A stretch of 8,610 nt of DNA, taken from positions 1 to 8,610 of the forward strand of contig JAOUNC010000100.1 of the NCBI GenBank assembly GCA_029881175.1, given 5' to 3'. This document shows, in pieces, positions 1 to 6,998 of this stretch; within the stretch, counting starts at the first letter, position 1; every line of letters starts with the position of its first letter. The notes under the pieces are model-generated. The model was not told where the DNA came from, did no database searches, and was given only the letters and a program-made list of their open reading frames with translations. This DNA is from Nitrospirota bacterium. GTDB taxonomy: Bacteria > Nitrospirota > Nitrospiria > Nitrospirales > UBA8639. The position numbers and the translations under genes were made by a program.

Positions 1-3000
1 TGCCAGTAACGAGATGCCGATGTTGCGATAGTCATAGCCCAGGCCCCATTGGCTCTTGAGGGATTCGTCTAGGGTTTTCGCCTTTTGAAAATAATCCAGC
101 GCGGTGGCGTGGTCGCCTCGTTGCCGGTAGATCAATCCAAGGTTGTTCAGCGAAGAGGCTAACTCGGTTTGGATGTTGGCAGACTGGCTGAGCGTGACCG
201 CGTCTTTTAAATGTAACAGCCCCTTGTCGGTGTCATTCAGTGTCCAGTAAATCAACCCGCGGGTATTTTTCACCATAATGCGCAATTGCGGGTCATTCGC
301 GGCTTCAGCTTTTTTATCGGCCTGGGTGAGTAATTGAAAGGCCGTTTGATAGTTTCCCTGGAACCAGGCCACATTGGCGAGGTAGAGATCGCCTGTGGCC
401 AGGAGCATGGGATCATCCAATTCTTTCGCAATGGCGAGGGCCTGGTGGTAACGATCGGCGGCCTGGTCGAACAGGCCGACTTTTTCAAAGGTCAATCCCA
501 CTTCATAGAGCACTTCGGCTTCTCCCTTCGGATCTTTTTGCTCCTGGTACAGCTTCAGGGCGGCCAGGAAGTTTTCCCGGGCTTTCTCATACCGGCCCAA
601 TCGAAGGTAATAAATACGGCCGATTCGCCGGTATTGAAAGGCCGTGTGCCCCATTTCCCCGATTTCCTGGTAGAGGGAAAACGACTGGTTGAATTGTTCG
701 AGGGCTTCCGTATAGGCCCCCATGTTTTCCCGTACGATCCCTAATGTGGCCATGCCTTCCGCCAGGCGATCAAGCTCTTCACCTTGTTCCCAAATCTGGT
801 TGGCATGTTCAAGGTGCTTCACGGCAATGTCAAAATGTTCCAGACGGGAATGCAGGATGCCTAAACGATATTCGGCCTCGGCCCGCTCGATGGCAGGGGT
901 CTCCGGTGTGAGCGAATCCAGCAGTTTCTGCTGAAAGAAAATGCCCTTGTCGTAATTGTTGACTTCAAAGGCGGTTTCCACGGCCAGGGTGATGAGTTCT
1001 TTGAAGTCCTTTCGCTTTTGAGCATGCTCGATGAGCGCGAGCGCATGTTCGATATGCACGAGGGAGGCGGGAAAGTCCTTGGTTTCAAATGCGTGAATCG
1101 CGTCCGCCACTTCCTTGTCGTAAATGGAGGCCGCATATTCCTGCCGTTCGTCGGCACCCATGCCTGCGAATCCATAATGGCGGAAAGGGTATTTCGCTGT
1201 GTCCGTCCCCCAGATATTCTGCGAGGCGGCCATCACAGCTTCATCGGGAGGAAGCAGGTTGAGGTGCGTCAGATAGTGGTTCAGAAATTGGGTGGCGGTT
1301 TGAGGATCAAGCGGCGTTCGGCTCACGACGACATGGGGAAACCCGGCGCGAAGCAGAGAGGAAATGAGCACCCATGGGGAAGTCGAGAAGGACGGGAAGC
1401 CCCCCAGCAGTAGGATCGAATGATGCTGCATGCCCGCAAAATCAAGCACAGAGACAAATTCCCGAACGTTCTGAGCTTCCTGGACTTCAAAGGCGAACGT
1501 ATCCGGAGGTTGGAGAAACACGGCAATGTTGGTGTGGGCAGCGAGGGGATGATCGTGCTCCGCTGTTCCGTTAAACGGTTGGAGCACGAAGGGAATGTCT
1601 CCTGTGGTTGAAGGGATTGAAGGGTGAAAGGTGCTTGGGGTGGTGATAGAAGAAAAAAAGAGGCTGCGTTGATGATAGCCATTCAAGAAGTCATAGAAGT
1701 TGCTCACCCATGTGAGGGGTTTTTGAGCGAGGGCCAGCGAAGAGAGGGAGGACTCCAGTTCCTGAGGCATCGAGACATAGGCGGAAGCCGCTTGGCCCAG
1801 TCGGCGGTGAAATTCTTCATCCCCGGTGATTCCTTTGTCGCTCAGGACCAGAGGACTGTAATGGAGCGTCTCTCCGTTATGCACGAAGCCATGATAGCCT
1901 TGCATCCCTTTGATAATTTTCACGTAGGGATGTTGCGCGTCGACCCCTAAAAATATCAGCTCCTTGGTCGGAGGATACGCCCAGAAGGAAGCGGTGGCCC
2001 ATGGATATTCTTCAAAAAGGGCATAGAGCACGTCCTGAAGGGCAGGGGCTAGTTCTTCAATGGCCGCGACGTCACCTTGATTTCTGGCTTGCCGGAGTTC
2101 CCCGAGTAACGATTGTAATTCCGGTTCATAGTCTCCCAGGCCTTTGAGAAAAAAGTCTTCTCCCAGAGCTTCGTAGAGGGCGCTGGTCATTTGTCGGATG
2201 CTTAGTTGCTCGGCCACGGTAAAGGCGTCGCCGGGGCGGCCGTCCGCGATGAATTGGTCGACCGAAAACGTCGTGAGACGTTCGTAGGCGGGCCAGGTGT
2301 TGAGCAGGCCTGTGGGAGGATCGGTTTGTGCCGGGAAACGAAGGACGGTCTCAACCGATTTTGTGAGGAAAATTTTCCGCGTGAGGGGATCGGTCGCCTC
2401 TTCTGCCTGAGACAAATACCACATCCAGCTATTGGGTGTTTGCCGGTCTTCCACCAGTTTGAGCAGGTCTTCCTGGATGCGGCGATAGATCTGAGGCTGA
2501 TCCGCCGTTCGTGCCAATTCGGCCTGGTTCAACTTCACCAGAAATTGAGCGGGGAGCCGTTGGCTGTCGGAGAATAATGCGGGCTTCTGCAGGAGCGAGT
2601 CAGCTTTCTGGTAATAGGACCATGGAAGGGTCGTAGAGGTAAACCGCTCATGCATGCGTTGGACGGCTTCCGCCGGCTTGAGTTTTCCGTCCAGCGAAGG
2701 TTCGGGAAGAAGCGAAAGGAGTAAGGCCGTGTTGGTAAGCGTGAAAAACAGATTGCGATCTTCATAGTTCCGCTGTTGGAGATCCTGAATGCCTGAGGTG
2801 ATTGCCTCCACCAGGCTCTGGTCAGGCGTATGGCCTTGTAGGATGTTTTCTACGGCCAGTTGAGAAAGGTTGTAGATGTTGACACTGGTCCCAAACGGCA
2901 TATTCAACGTTCGAGTGTAATTCAAGGATTGGCGAAAGGACTCCATGGCCTGCTCAGGTTCACCTAATTGGTGCGAAAGAACTCCTAGCCGGTTCAGGAC

Positions 3001-6000
3001 AATGGCTTTTTCTGTCAGGGCTGCCGCATCCTGGTTAGCCGGAGACACCTGGTTGAGCAGAACCAATTTTTTGCGATAAAAATCACGGGCGGGTCCGGCT
3101 TCGTCTAATTGTTCATAGGTGCTGGCGATGTAACTGAACATGAGCTTTTCTTCGCCCATCAGGTCGAATCCGCTGGCGGCTTGAGACCCGCCTTCACTGA
3201 ATGCCACATTCACATTGAACAGGCCGGGTCCCTTGGCAAGGGTTTTCCCGCCGCCCGTGGTGAGATGGTCCAGACTGGTAAAGTAACTGCCCAATGCCTG
3301 TTTGAGCTCTTCCCGTCCACCGGTTTCGCTGGCGCGGCTCAGGTTAAACAGGTTGACCCCGATATTTCTCTGGAGAAGGGTGACGTTCTGTTCCTGCCCT
3401 AACTCACGGTTGATATCCAGGGCTTTGGTAAAGGCATCGATGGCTTTGGCATAGTGTCCGATGTCCTGATGGGACAATCCCATGCGTTCCAGTATTTCGG
3501 CTTGTAAGTTTGGCTGCTCAGGAGGCACGTTCCGTAAGGCCAACTGATATTGCACCAACGATTCCTCGCTTCGCCCGGATTTAAAACAGGCCTCTCCATA
3601 ATTTTTGCGATAGAGGAATTCGGTGATGGTTTCGCCGGTTGGTGCGAATTGCTCCTCACGCTGCCGGTAATGCCGGTACGCTTCTCGGGCATTCGAGAGC
3701 GCCAGGTAGGTGTTTCCCAAATTCAAGAGCAGTTGTGATTCCACGTCAGGGAAGCGGCTGGCGTCGTTGATCTCCAGGGCGATGCGATATTCCTGCTCGG
3801 CTTTCTCAAGATAGCCTTTCTTGCCGGACGTCCGTTCGGATTGTTCGTAGGCCCATCCCAGTGTTTGATGGACATACCCGATGGCAGGATCTTTTTCCAT
3901 GGCGCGTTGGAGAAGCCGAATCACCAGAGGCAAGTCCGGTGGCTCGGCATAGGATAACGCCAAGGCCTGGCCATATTGATACACCGCGTGATCAGGATGC
4001 GTGTTGACCAGGTCGGCATACCAGGCCTGAACCTCCGGGGCTTCCTTGAGCATGGCTTTGGTTTCGATATACGCCCGATGGGCTTCCACGGATTCGGGAT
4101 ATTGGTCGATGAGGTGTTTAAGGGATTTGGCGGCAATGCGGGTCTCCCCCACCTTCCGGTCTTTGAGAGCTTTTTTGACCAGTTGTAAAATGAGAAGGCT
4201 CTTGGTCCCTTCAAGTTCGGTCTGATCTTCTCCGGTGAATTGACGTAAGGCGGCATAGGTATCCGCCGCTTCCTGGTACCGTTCCGATCCCGAAAGAATG
4301 GCAGCCTTTTTTCGGTAGGCTTGGATGACGAGTTCATTGGGAAGGTCAGGAGCCGAGACGATGAAATCCAGGGTTTCCAATGCGGAGAGTTGTTCTCCCT
4401 GTTCGTAATGGAGGTCGGCGATGGTGAGTCGTGTGGTGGCGATCAATACGGGAAGGTCGGGGTGCTGCGGGATCAACGTATTTAATGCCGTCATGCGATC
4501 TTGAGCCGTCTCCCCATGCTGGGAGAGAACAATGACCTTTTGGATGGCACGTTTGCCCCAGGAAGAGCGCTCGCCGAATAAGTGAATGACGTCCACAAAG
4601 ACGCGAATCACATTGGGGGCGTCTCCCAGAATCAGGTAGGCTTCGCCTCTGGTGAAAAGTCCTTTGGCTCGAATCTCCTTATTTTGCACCTCATCGACTT
4701 TGATCAGGTAATCCAAGGCCGTGAGGGGATCTTCCGCAAAGAGGTAGAGGCGTCCGGCTTCTATCAGGGCCTGACCGTACACCTCATCCATATCCCGGTG
4801 CTCTTGCCCGATGGTCATGAGCTCAGAGGCACCCATTGTCACTAACCGGCGTCTCGCCGCGGAGCTGACGCCCTGGCCCTGCTCCTGGATATGCAAGACG
4901 ATCGTGTAAATTCTGGCCAACGCCCCGATCCGGCCGGATTGCTGTGTGTAGGACTCTAATGATTGCCGTGCCGCAAGAAAATTCCCTTCCTGTGTCTGTG
5001 CCTCAGCCAGAGAAAAATCAAATTCCGCTCGTGCTTCAGGAGATTGTTGGGCCAACAGATTGTGAGAAATGTTCGTCAGAACCAGGAGTGCCAGGTCCAG
5101 CTGGCCATGATCCTGATATGAGGCGGCCAACGTTTTGGCTTGGTTGAGGTCGGCATAGTCCTTAAGAAACGCGGGAATGTCGATCCGGAAAATATCGCCC
5201 GCTTTGAGATCGGCATAATAGAGGAAATCCTCCGACACGGCAGGGTAGGCATGAAACTGGTGTGCCGGAGTGAACCGATAGAGGCCTTGGAGTTGGTGCT
5301 GCCGGGGATCCCATTGTTTCATCCAGATGGACGATTCATCATCGGTATCAACCAGCCCATCGCCGTTGGTATCCCGTTCATAGCGGGTAAAAAAGACTGG
5401 GCGAATTGTGCTGGATTCAGAGGGGTGGCGATCCATCGCGGGCCAGAGATCCAATACTTTCCCGTCATCGTCCAATGAGGTTGAGCTGTTGTCCTGAAGG
5501 TTCATCAGGGTCAGATGTGCGCCATTGGCATACAGGAGCTGTCCATGGCCATTCACGGAAAAGCTGGTGGCTTCGGGAATGATCAATTCTTCTGTTTGAT
5601 TTGAAAAGGATTTCCGGTAGATGGCTGACGTGCCTTGAAGCGGATCACGTTTGAGGTACCAAAATCCTTGTTCTTCTTGATCCCACTGAGGGGAGCCATC
5701 GCCGCTGGTTAAATCCGTCAGCCGCTGTTCCTCACGCGTGATGAGGTCCAGGAGGTACACATCACCGCGGGGATCGGATTTATGCGACACATACAACAGT
5801 CGGGTGCCATCCCGGTTCAAGGCCGGTTCCTGGTCAGTGGCTGGATGCGTGGTTACCTGACGCGGAAGCGTGAGTGCGGCACTCCTGAGAGTTTGGACCC
5901 AGATATCCAGATTTCCCGAACGCGTGGATACAAACGCGAGCGATTGGCCATCGCTGGAGACAGATGGCTGGTAATCCAGAGCGGGGTGAGCCGTGAGGCG

Positions 6001-6171
6001 TTGAGGTGTTGCAGCCATGGCCGGTGCAGAGGCGCAGAAGGCTGCTACCAAGCCTGTAAAGACCATTACGCGCCACACGGCTGATTGAATCTGGTTCGAC
6101 CGACTCTCTTTCAACAGGATCTTCCTGGTAGGTTGGGAAGGCTGATCAATTGTCACAGATGAGTCTTGCAT
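1..6171 (-). CDS. Exported giant TolB-propeller / TPR / degenerate CHAT / TPR protein, C-terminus beyond window
   Basis: The frame has 2057 codons with no stop and is still open at base 1, so the C-terminus is missing. Residues 1-53 look like a signal peptide with a long polar n-region, a hydrophobic core (VFTGLVAAF) and an AMA|A cleavage site, so the protein is probably periplasmic. Residues about 55-335 resemble TolB/PD40 propeller blades (QPSVSSDGQSLAFVSTRSG; EPALNRDGTRLLYVSHKSD). Residues about 340-1300 are helical TPR-type repeats (for example HYAKAIDAFTKALDI). Residues about 1303-1672 match the layout of a CHAT (caspase-like, HetF-associated) module: the usual lead-in helix (DGRPGDAFTVAEQ), an LRAGFPHVVVSRTPLD segment and a closing YPFRHYGFAGMG. 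The SACET motif is replaced by LLLGGFPSF, with Phe1592 where the catalytic Cys should be, so peptidase activity is unlikely. TPRs resume from about 1690 to the edge. The chosen ATG overlaps the upstream stop (TAATG) and has no Shine-Dalgarno, which suggests coupling. A TTG at 6114 preceded by AGGAAG is an alternative start. The likely role is a scaffold; its partners are unknown. Confidence 0.9.
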   Translation of the reverse strand, partial: MQDSSVTIDQPSQPTRKILLKESRSNQIQSAVWRVMVFTGLVAAFCASAPAMAATPQRLTAHPALDYQPSVSSDGQSLAFVSTRSGNLDIWVQTLRSAALTLPRQVTTHPATDQEPALNRDGTRLLYVSHKSDPRGDVYLLDLITREEQRLTDLTSGDGSPQWDQEEQGFWYLKRDPLQGTSAIYRKSFSNQTEELIIPEATSFSVNGHGQLLYANGAHLTLMNLQDNSSTSLDDDGKVLDLWPAMDRHPSESSTIRPVFFTRYERDTNGDGLVDTDDESSIWMKQWDPRQHQLQGLYRFTPAHQFHAYPAVSEDFLYYADLKAGDIFRIDIPAFLKDYADLNQAKTLAASYQDHGQLDLALLVLTNISHNLLAQQSPEARAEFDFSLAEAQTQEGNFLAARQSLESYTQQSGRIGALARIYTIVLHIQEQGQGVSSAARRRLVTMGASELMTIGQEHRDMDEVYGQALIEAGRLYLFAEDPLTALDYLIKVDEVQNKEIRAKGLFTRGEAYLILGDAPNVIRVFVDVIHLFGERSSWGKRAIQKVIVLSQHGETAQDRMTALNTLIPQHPDLPVLIATTRLTIADLHYEQGEQLSALETLDFIVSAPDLPNELVIQAYRKKAAILSGSERYQEAADTYAALRQFTGEDQTELEGTKSLLILQLVKKALKDRKVGETRIAAKSLKHLIDQYPESVEAHRAYIETKAMLKEAPEVQAWYADLVNTHPDHAVYQYGQALALSYAEPPDLPLVIRLLQRAMEKDPAIGYVHQTLGWAYEQSERTSGKKGYLEKAEQEYRIALEINDASRFPDVESQLLLNLGNTYLALSNAREAYRHYRQREEQFAPTGETITEFLYRKNYGEACFKSGRSEESLVQYQLALRNVPPEQPNLQAEILERMGLSHQDIGHYAKAIDAFTKALDINRELGQEQNVTLLQRNIGVNLFNLSRASETGGREELKQALGSYFTSLDHLTTGGGKTLAKGPGLFNVNVAFSEGGSQAASGFDLMGEEKLMFSYIASTYEQLDEAGPARDFYRKKLVLLNQVSPANQDAAALTEKAIVLNRLGVLSHQLGEPEQAMESFRQSLNYTRTLNMPFGTSVNIYNLSQLAVENILQGHTPDQSLVEAITSGIQDLQQRNYEDRNLFFTLTNTALLLSLLPEPSLDGKLKPAEAVQRMHERFTSTTLPWSYYQKADSLLQKPALFSDSQRLPAQFLVKLNQAELARTADQPQIYRRIQEDLLKLVEDRQTPNSWMWYLSQAEEATDPLTRKIFLTKSVETVLRFPAQTDPPTGLLNTWPAYERLTTFSVDQFIADGRPGDAFTVAEQLSIRQMTSALYEALGEDFFLKGLGDYEPELQSLLGELRQARNQGDVAAIEELAPALQDVLYALFEEYPWATASFWAYPPTKELIFLGVDAQHPYVKIIKGMQGYHGFVHNGETLHYSPLVLSDKGITGDEEFHRRLGQAASAYVSMPQELESSLSSLALAQKPLTWVSNFYDFLNGYHQRSLFFSSITTPSTFHPSIPSTTGDIPFVLQPFNGTAEHDHPLAAHTNIAVFLQPPDTFAFEVQEAQNVREFVSVLDFAGMQHHSILLLGGFPSFSTSPWVLISSLLRAGFPHVVVSRTPLDPQTATQFLNHYLTHLNLLPPDEAVMAASQNIWGTDTAKYPFRHYGFAGMGADERQEYAASIYDKEVADAIHAFETKDFPASLVHIEHALALIEHAQKRKDFKELITLAVETAFEVNNYDKGIFFQQKLLDSLTPETPAIERAEAEYRLGILHSRLEHFDIAVKHLEHANQIWEQGEELDRLAEGMATLGIVRENMGAYTEALEQFNQSFSLYQEIGEMGHTAFQYRRIGRIYYLRLGRYEKARENFLAALKLYQEQKDPKGEAEVLYEVGLTFEKVGLFDQAADRYHQALAIAKELDDPMLLATGDLYLANVAWFQGNYQTAFQLLTQADKKAEAANDPQLRIMVKNTRGLIYWTLNDTDKGLLHLKDAVTLSQSANIQTELASSLNNLGLIYRQRGDHATALDYFQKAKTLDESLKSQWGLGYDYRNIGISLLA
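1155..2265 (-). other. Degenerate (pseudo-) CHAT module inside the giant protein
   Basis: This stretch encodes residues about 1303-1672. Before it comes the TPR array. Then follow a helical lead-in (AFTVAEQLSIRQMTSALYE), a helix ending at EEYPWATASFWAY, a strand ELIFLGVD, and the Rossmann-like end with ILLLGGFPSF, LLRAGFPHVVVSRTPLDP, and YPFRHYGFAGMG. In CHAT proteases these correspond to the SACET strand, the 'YAGA-SVVASLW-VDD' segment and the terminal 'P-WAAF-L-G' strand. The catalytic Cys position is Phe1592. The strand expected to carry His-Gly reads IAVFLQPPD (about 1549-1557). Both catalytic residues therefore appear lost. The alignment is by eye. Confidence 0.65.
5160..6010 (-). other. 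TolB-like beta-propeller region of the giant protein
   Basis: Residues about 55-337 contain repeated blade signatures of the PD40/TolB type: a proline, SxDG or NRDG, then LAFVS or LLYVS, then a polar loop and a strand such as DIWVQ or DVYLLDL. A later segment (residues 267-279) reads DTNGDGLVDTDDE, which resembles an EF-hand-like or thrombospondin-type-3-like calcium loop. In TolB and related proteins such propellers mediate protein-protein contacts in the periplasm. The number of blades cannot be fixed by eye. Confidence 0.7.
6012..6171 (-). other. Sec-type signal peptide of the giant TPR/CHAT-like protein
   Basis: Codons 1-53 encode a basic/polar leader (R16, K17, K21, R24, R34), a hydrophobic stretch of about 15 residues starting at M36, and a small-x-small end (A51-M52-A53) before ATPQ. 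This fits signal peptidase I cleavage after A53. The n-region is unusually long if translation starts at the ATG; starting at the TTG at 6114 would give a more standard signal peptide. Cleavage is predicted from pattern only. Confidence 0.75.
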
Positions 6172-6791
6172 TAGGAGGCCGTGTCTTTTTGAATCCATTG
6201 TCCGTTGTCCAGTTGAATTCGTTCCCCCTTGAGGGCTTTATCCCGGTTCAGCGCGGCAAACATTTTATGGACACGTGGCAAATCTGTGGGTGAGAGGGTT
6301 TCGTTGGTCTCAATAATCCGGCTCATGATGACGAGGCGATCCTCATTTTCCTCCTTCACCAGATTCTCGACAAACGCCAGATCGGCCTGTTCAACTTTTT
6401 CCGGCTCCAGGAGGGTGACCCCTCCTTCATTGTTTTCCCCAATAATCCCCAGGGATTTATAGCGATTGAGATCATCTTTGTTAAAGGACACCCGTTGGAG
6501 GGCACGCACGACCTCTTTTTTGCCTGGCGGGAGTTCCTGGGTTTGTTTCAATTTGCCTTTCGGATCGATATAGCGAACGGACGCGACCAGCATGACTTGC
6601 TGATTGAGTTCTTGATAAGTGCCAAGAACCTGGTTTTCCAAAGCCGTGCGTTCATCAACCACAGTGACCCCCACCAATGGACCGCCACAACCGCTGAGGA
6701 ATGCGAGAAGCAGAGTCGGAATTATCAGGTTCATAGGATCGATTCCTAAGGTATGTATCAGCCTCTGTGGTGATATTAGGAGATGGGACAT
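6171..6791 (-). CDS. DUF1318 (YdbL-like) lipoprotein
   Basis: The 206-residue product has a hydrophobic stretch ending in a lipobox (LSGC, Cys35), so it should be lipid-anchored to a membrane after signal peptidase II cleavage. The C-terminal part, residues about 144-202, follows the DUF1318/YdbL pattern: an ENEDR helix, a short linker, an 'LNRDKALKGERIQ' segment and the closing NGQWIQK. E. coli YdbL is encoded with the AsmA-like YdbH and the small lipoprotein YnbE; here an AsmA/YdbH-like gene lies directly upstream. The start is ambiguous. ATG at 6791 has a strong AAGGAG ten bases upstream but gives a 34-residue leader. ATG at 6734 (Met20) has AGGA nine bases upstream and gives a typical 15-residue lipoprotein leader without a lysine or arginine. 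The stop overlaps the next gene's ATG by one base (TAATG). The middle of the protein, residues 41-140, was not recognised. Confidence 0.85.
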   Translation of the reverse strand: MSHLLISPQRLIHTLGIDPMNLIIPTLLLAFLSGCGGPLVGVTVVDERTALENQVLGTYQELNQQVMLVASVRYIDPKGKLKQTQELPPGKKEVVRALQRVSFNKDDLNRYKSLGIIGENNEGGVTLLEPEKVEQADLAFVENLVKEENEDRLVIMSRIIETNETLSPTDLPRVHKMFAALNRDKALKGERIQLDNGQWIQKDTAS

Positions 6792-6801
6792 AACGAATCG
6801 G

Positions 6802-6807
6802 CTCCTT
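6802..6807 (-). promoter_or_regulatory. Shine-Dalgarno AAGGAG for the lipoprotein gene (start 6791)
   Basis: On the minus strand AAGGAG lies ten bases before the ATG at 6789-6791. The match to the anti-Shine-Dalgarno is strong and the spacing slightly long. It favours the long start of the lipoprotein, although a second AGGA at 6744-6747 precedes the inner ATG at 6734. Confidence 0.55.
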
Positions 6808-6871
6808 AAAAGGGTAAGGTCTTATACATCTTATCAAATTCAAAAAAGTAGTTGGCGATTGCCCTCACAAT

Positions 6872-6883
6872 GTCATCTTGAGC
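6872..6883. repeat. Extra degenerate copy of the repeat's outer arm
   Basis: GTCATCTTGAGC here differs by one base from GTCATCCTGAGC at 6893-6904, and the two starts are 21 bases apart in the same orientation. This looks like a remnant of a second repeat unit or a variant end of the same element. Confidence 0.5.
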
Positions 6884-6892
6884 CAGACGCGT

Positions 6893-6977
6893 GTCATCCT
6901 GAGCGAAGCGAAGGATCTGTGCCCAGCCCCACCAGGCCATGCCTTCGCGAGATGCTTCGCCATCAGCTCAGCATGAC
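6893..6977. repeat. Imperfect palindromic dispersed repeat ('HPERSEGS'-type)
   Basis: The element begins GTCATCCTGAGCGAAGCG and ends GCTCAGCATGAC. The outer 12 bases are inverted copies with one mismatch. Inner arms GCGAAGGATCT and AGATGCTTCGC also pair with one mismatch, after a small asymmetric bulge, leaving a loop of roughly 30 bases. Plus-strand translation gives CHPERSEGS, a spurious peptide seen widely in automatic annotations of bacteria with this repeat. It sits between the AsmA-like gene and the lipoprotein gene and could form a hairpin in the operon transcript. No U-run follows it on the minus strand, so it is not a typical intrinsic terminator. Confidence 0.8.
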
Positions 6978-6998
6978 AATAGATAGGAGGATTGTCAC

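Larger units (their letters stand above)
6792..6998. other. Intergenic region between AsmA-like and lipoprotein genes
   Basis: This stretch of about 207 bases holds the palindromic repeat and its extra half-copy, then an AT-rich segment (about 6813-6850) and the AAGGAG. On the minus strand the AT-rich part contains TATAAG, but no convincing -35 lies 16-18 bases upstream, so a separate promoter is not supported. No YnbE-like small lipoprotein ORF was seen here. Confidence 0.6.

Noticed and set aside
334..744. Plus-strand ORF of 136 codons, and the many other plus-strand ORFs up to 152 codons across the window
   Set aside because: They lie antisense to the continuous minus-strand frames that show clear TPR, propeller or AsmA-like patterns, and their translations show no domain signature.
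1..6171. Active caspase-like TPR-CHAT protease of a defence system
   Set aside because: The catalytic Cys and His are not visible, the protein has a signal peptide, and no CRISPR, gasdermin or other defence gene is present in the window.
6813..6850. Possible minus-strand promoter with TATAAG
   Set aside because: The hexamer 17 bases upstream is ACTTTT, a poor -35, and the neighbouring TTGAAT is only 11 bases away.
6893..6977. Intrinsic terminator for the AsmA-like gene
   Set aside because: The hairpin is imperfect, has a large loop and is not followed by a U-run on the minus strand.
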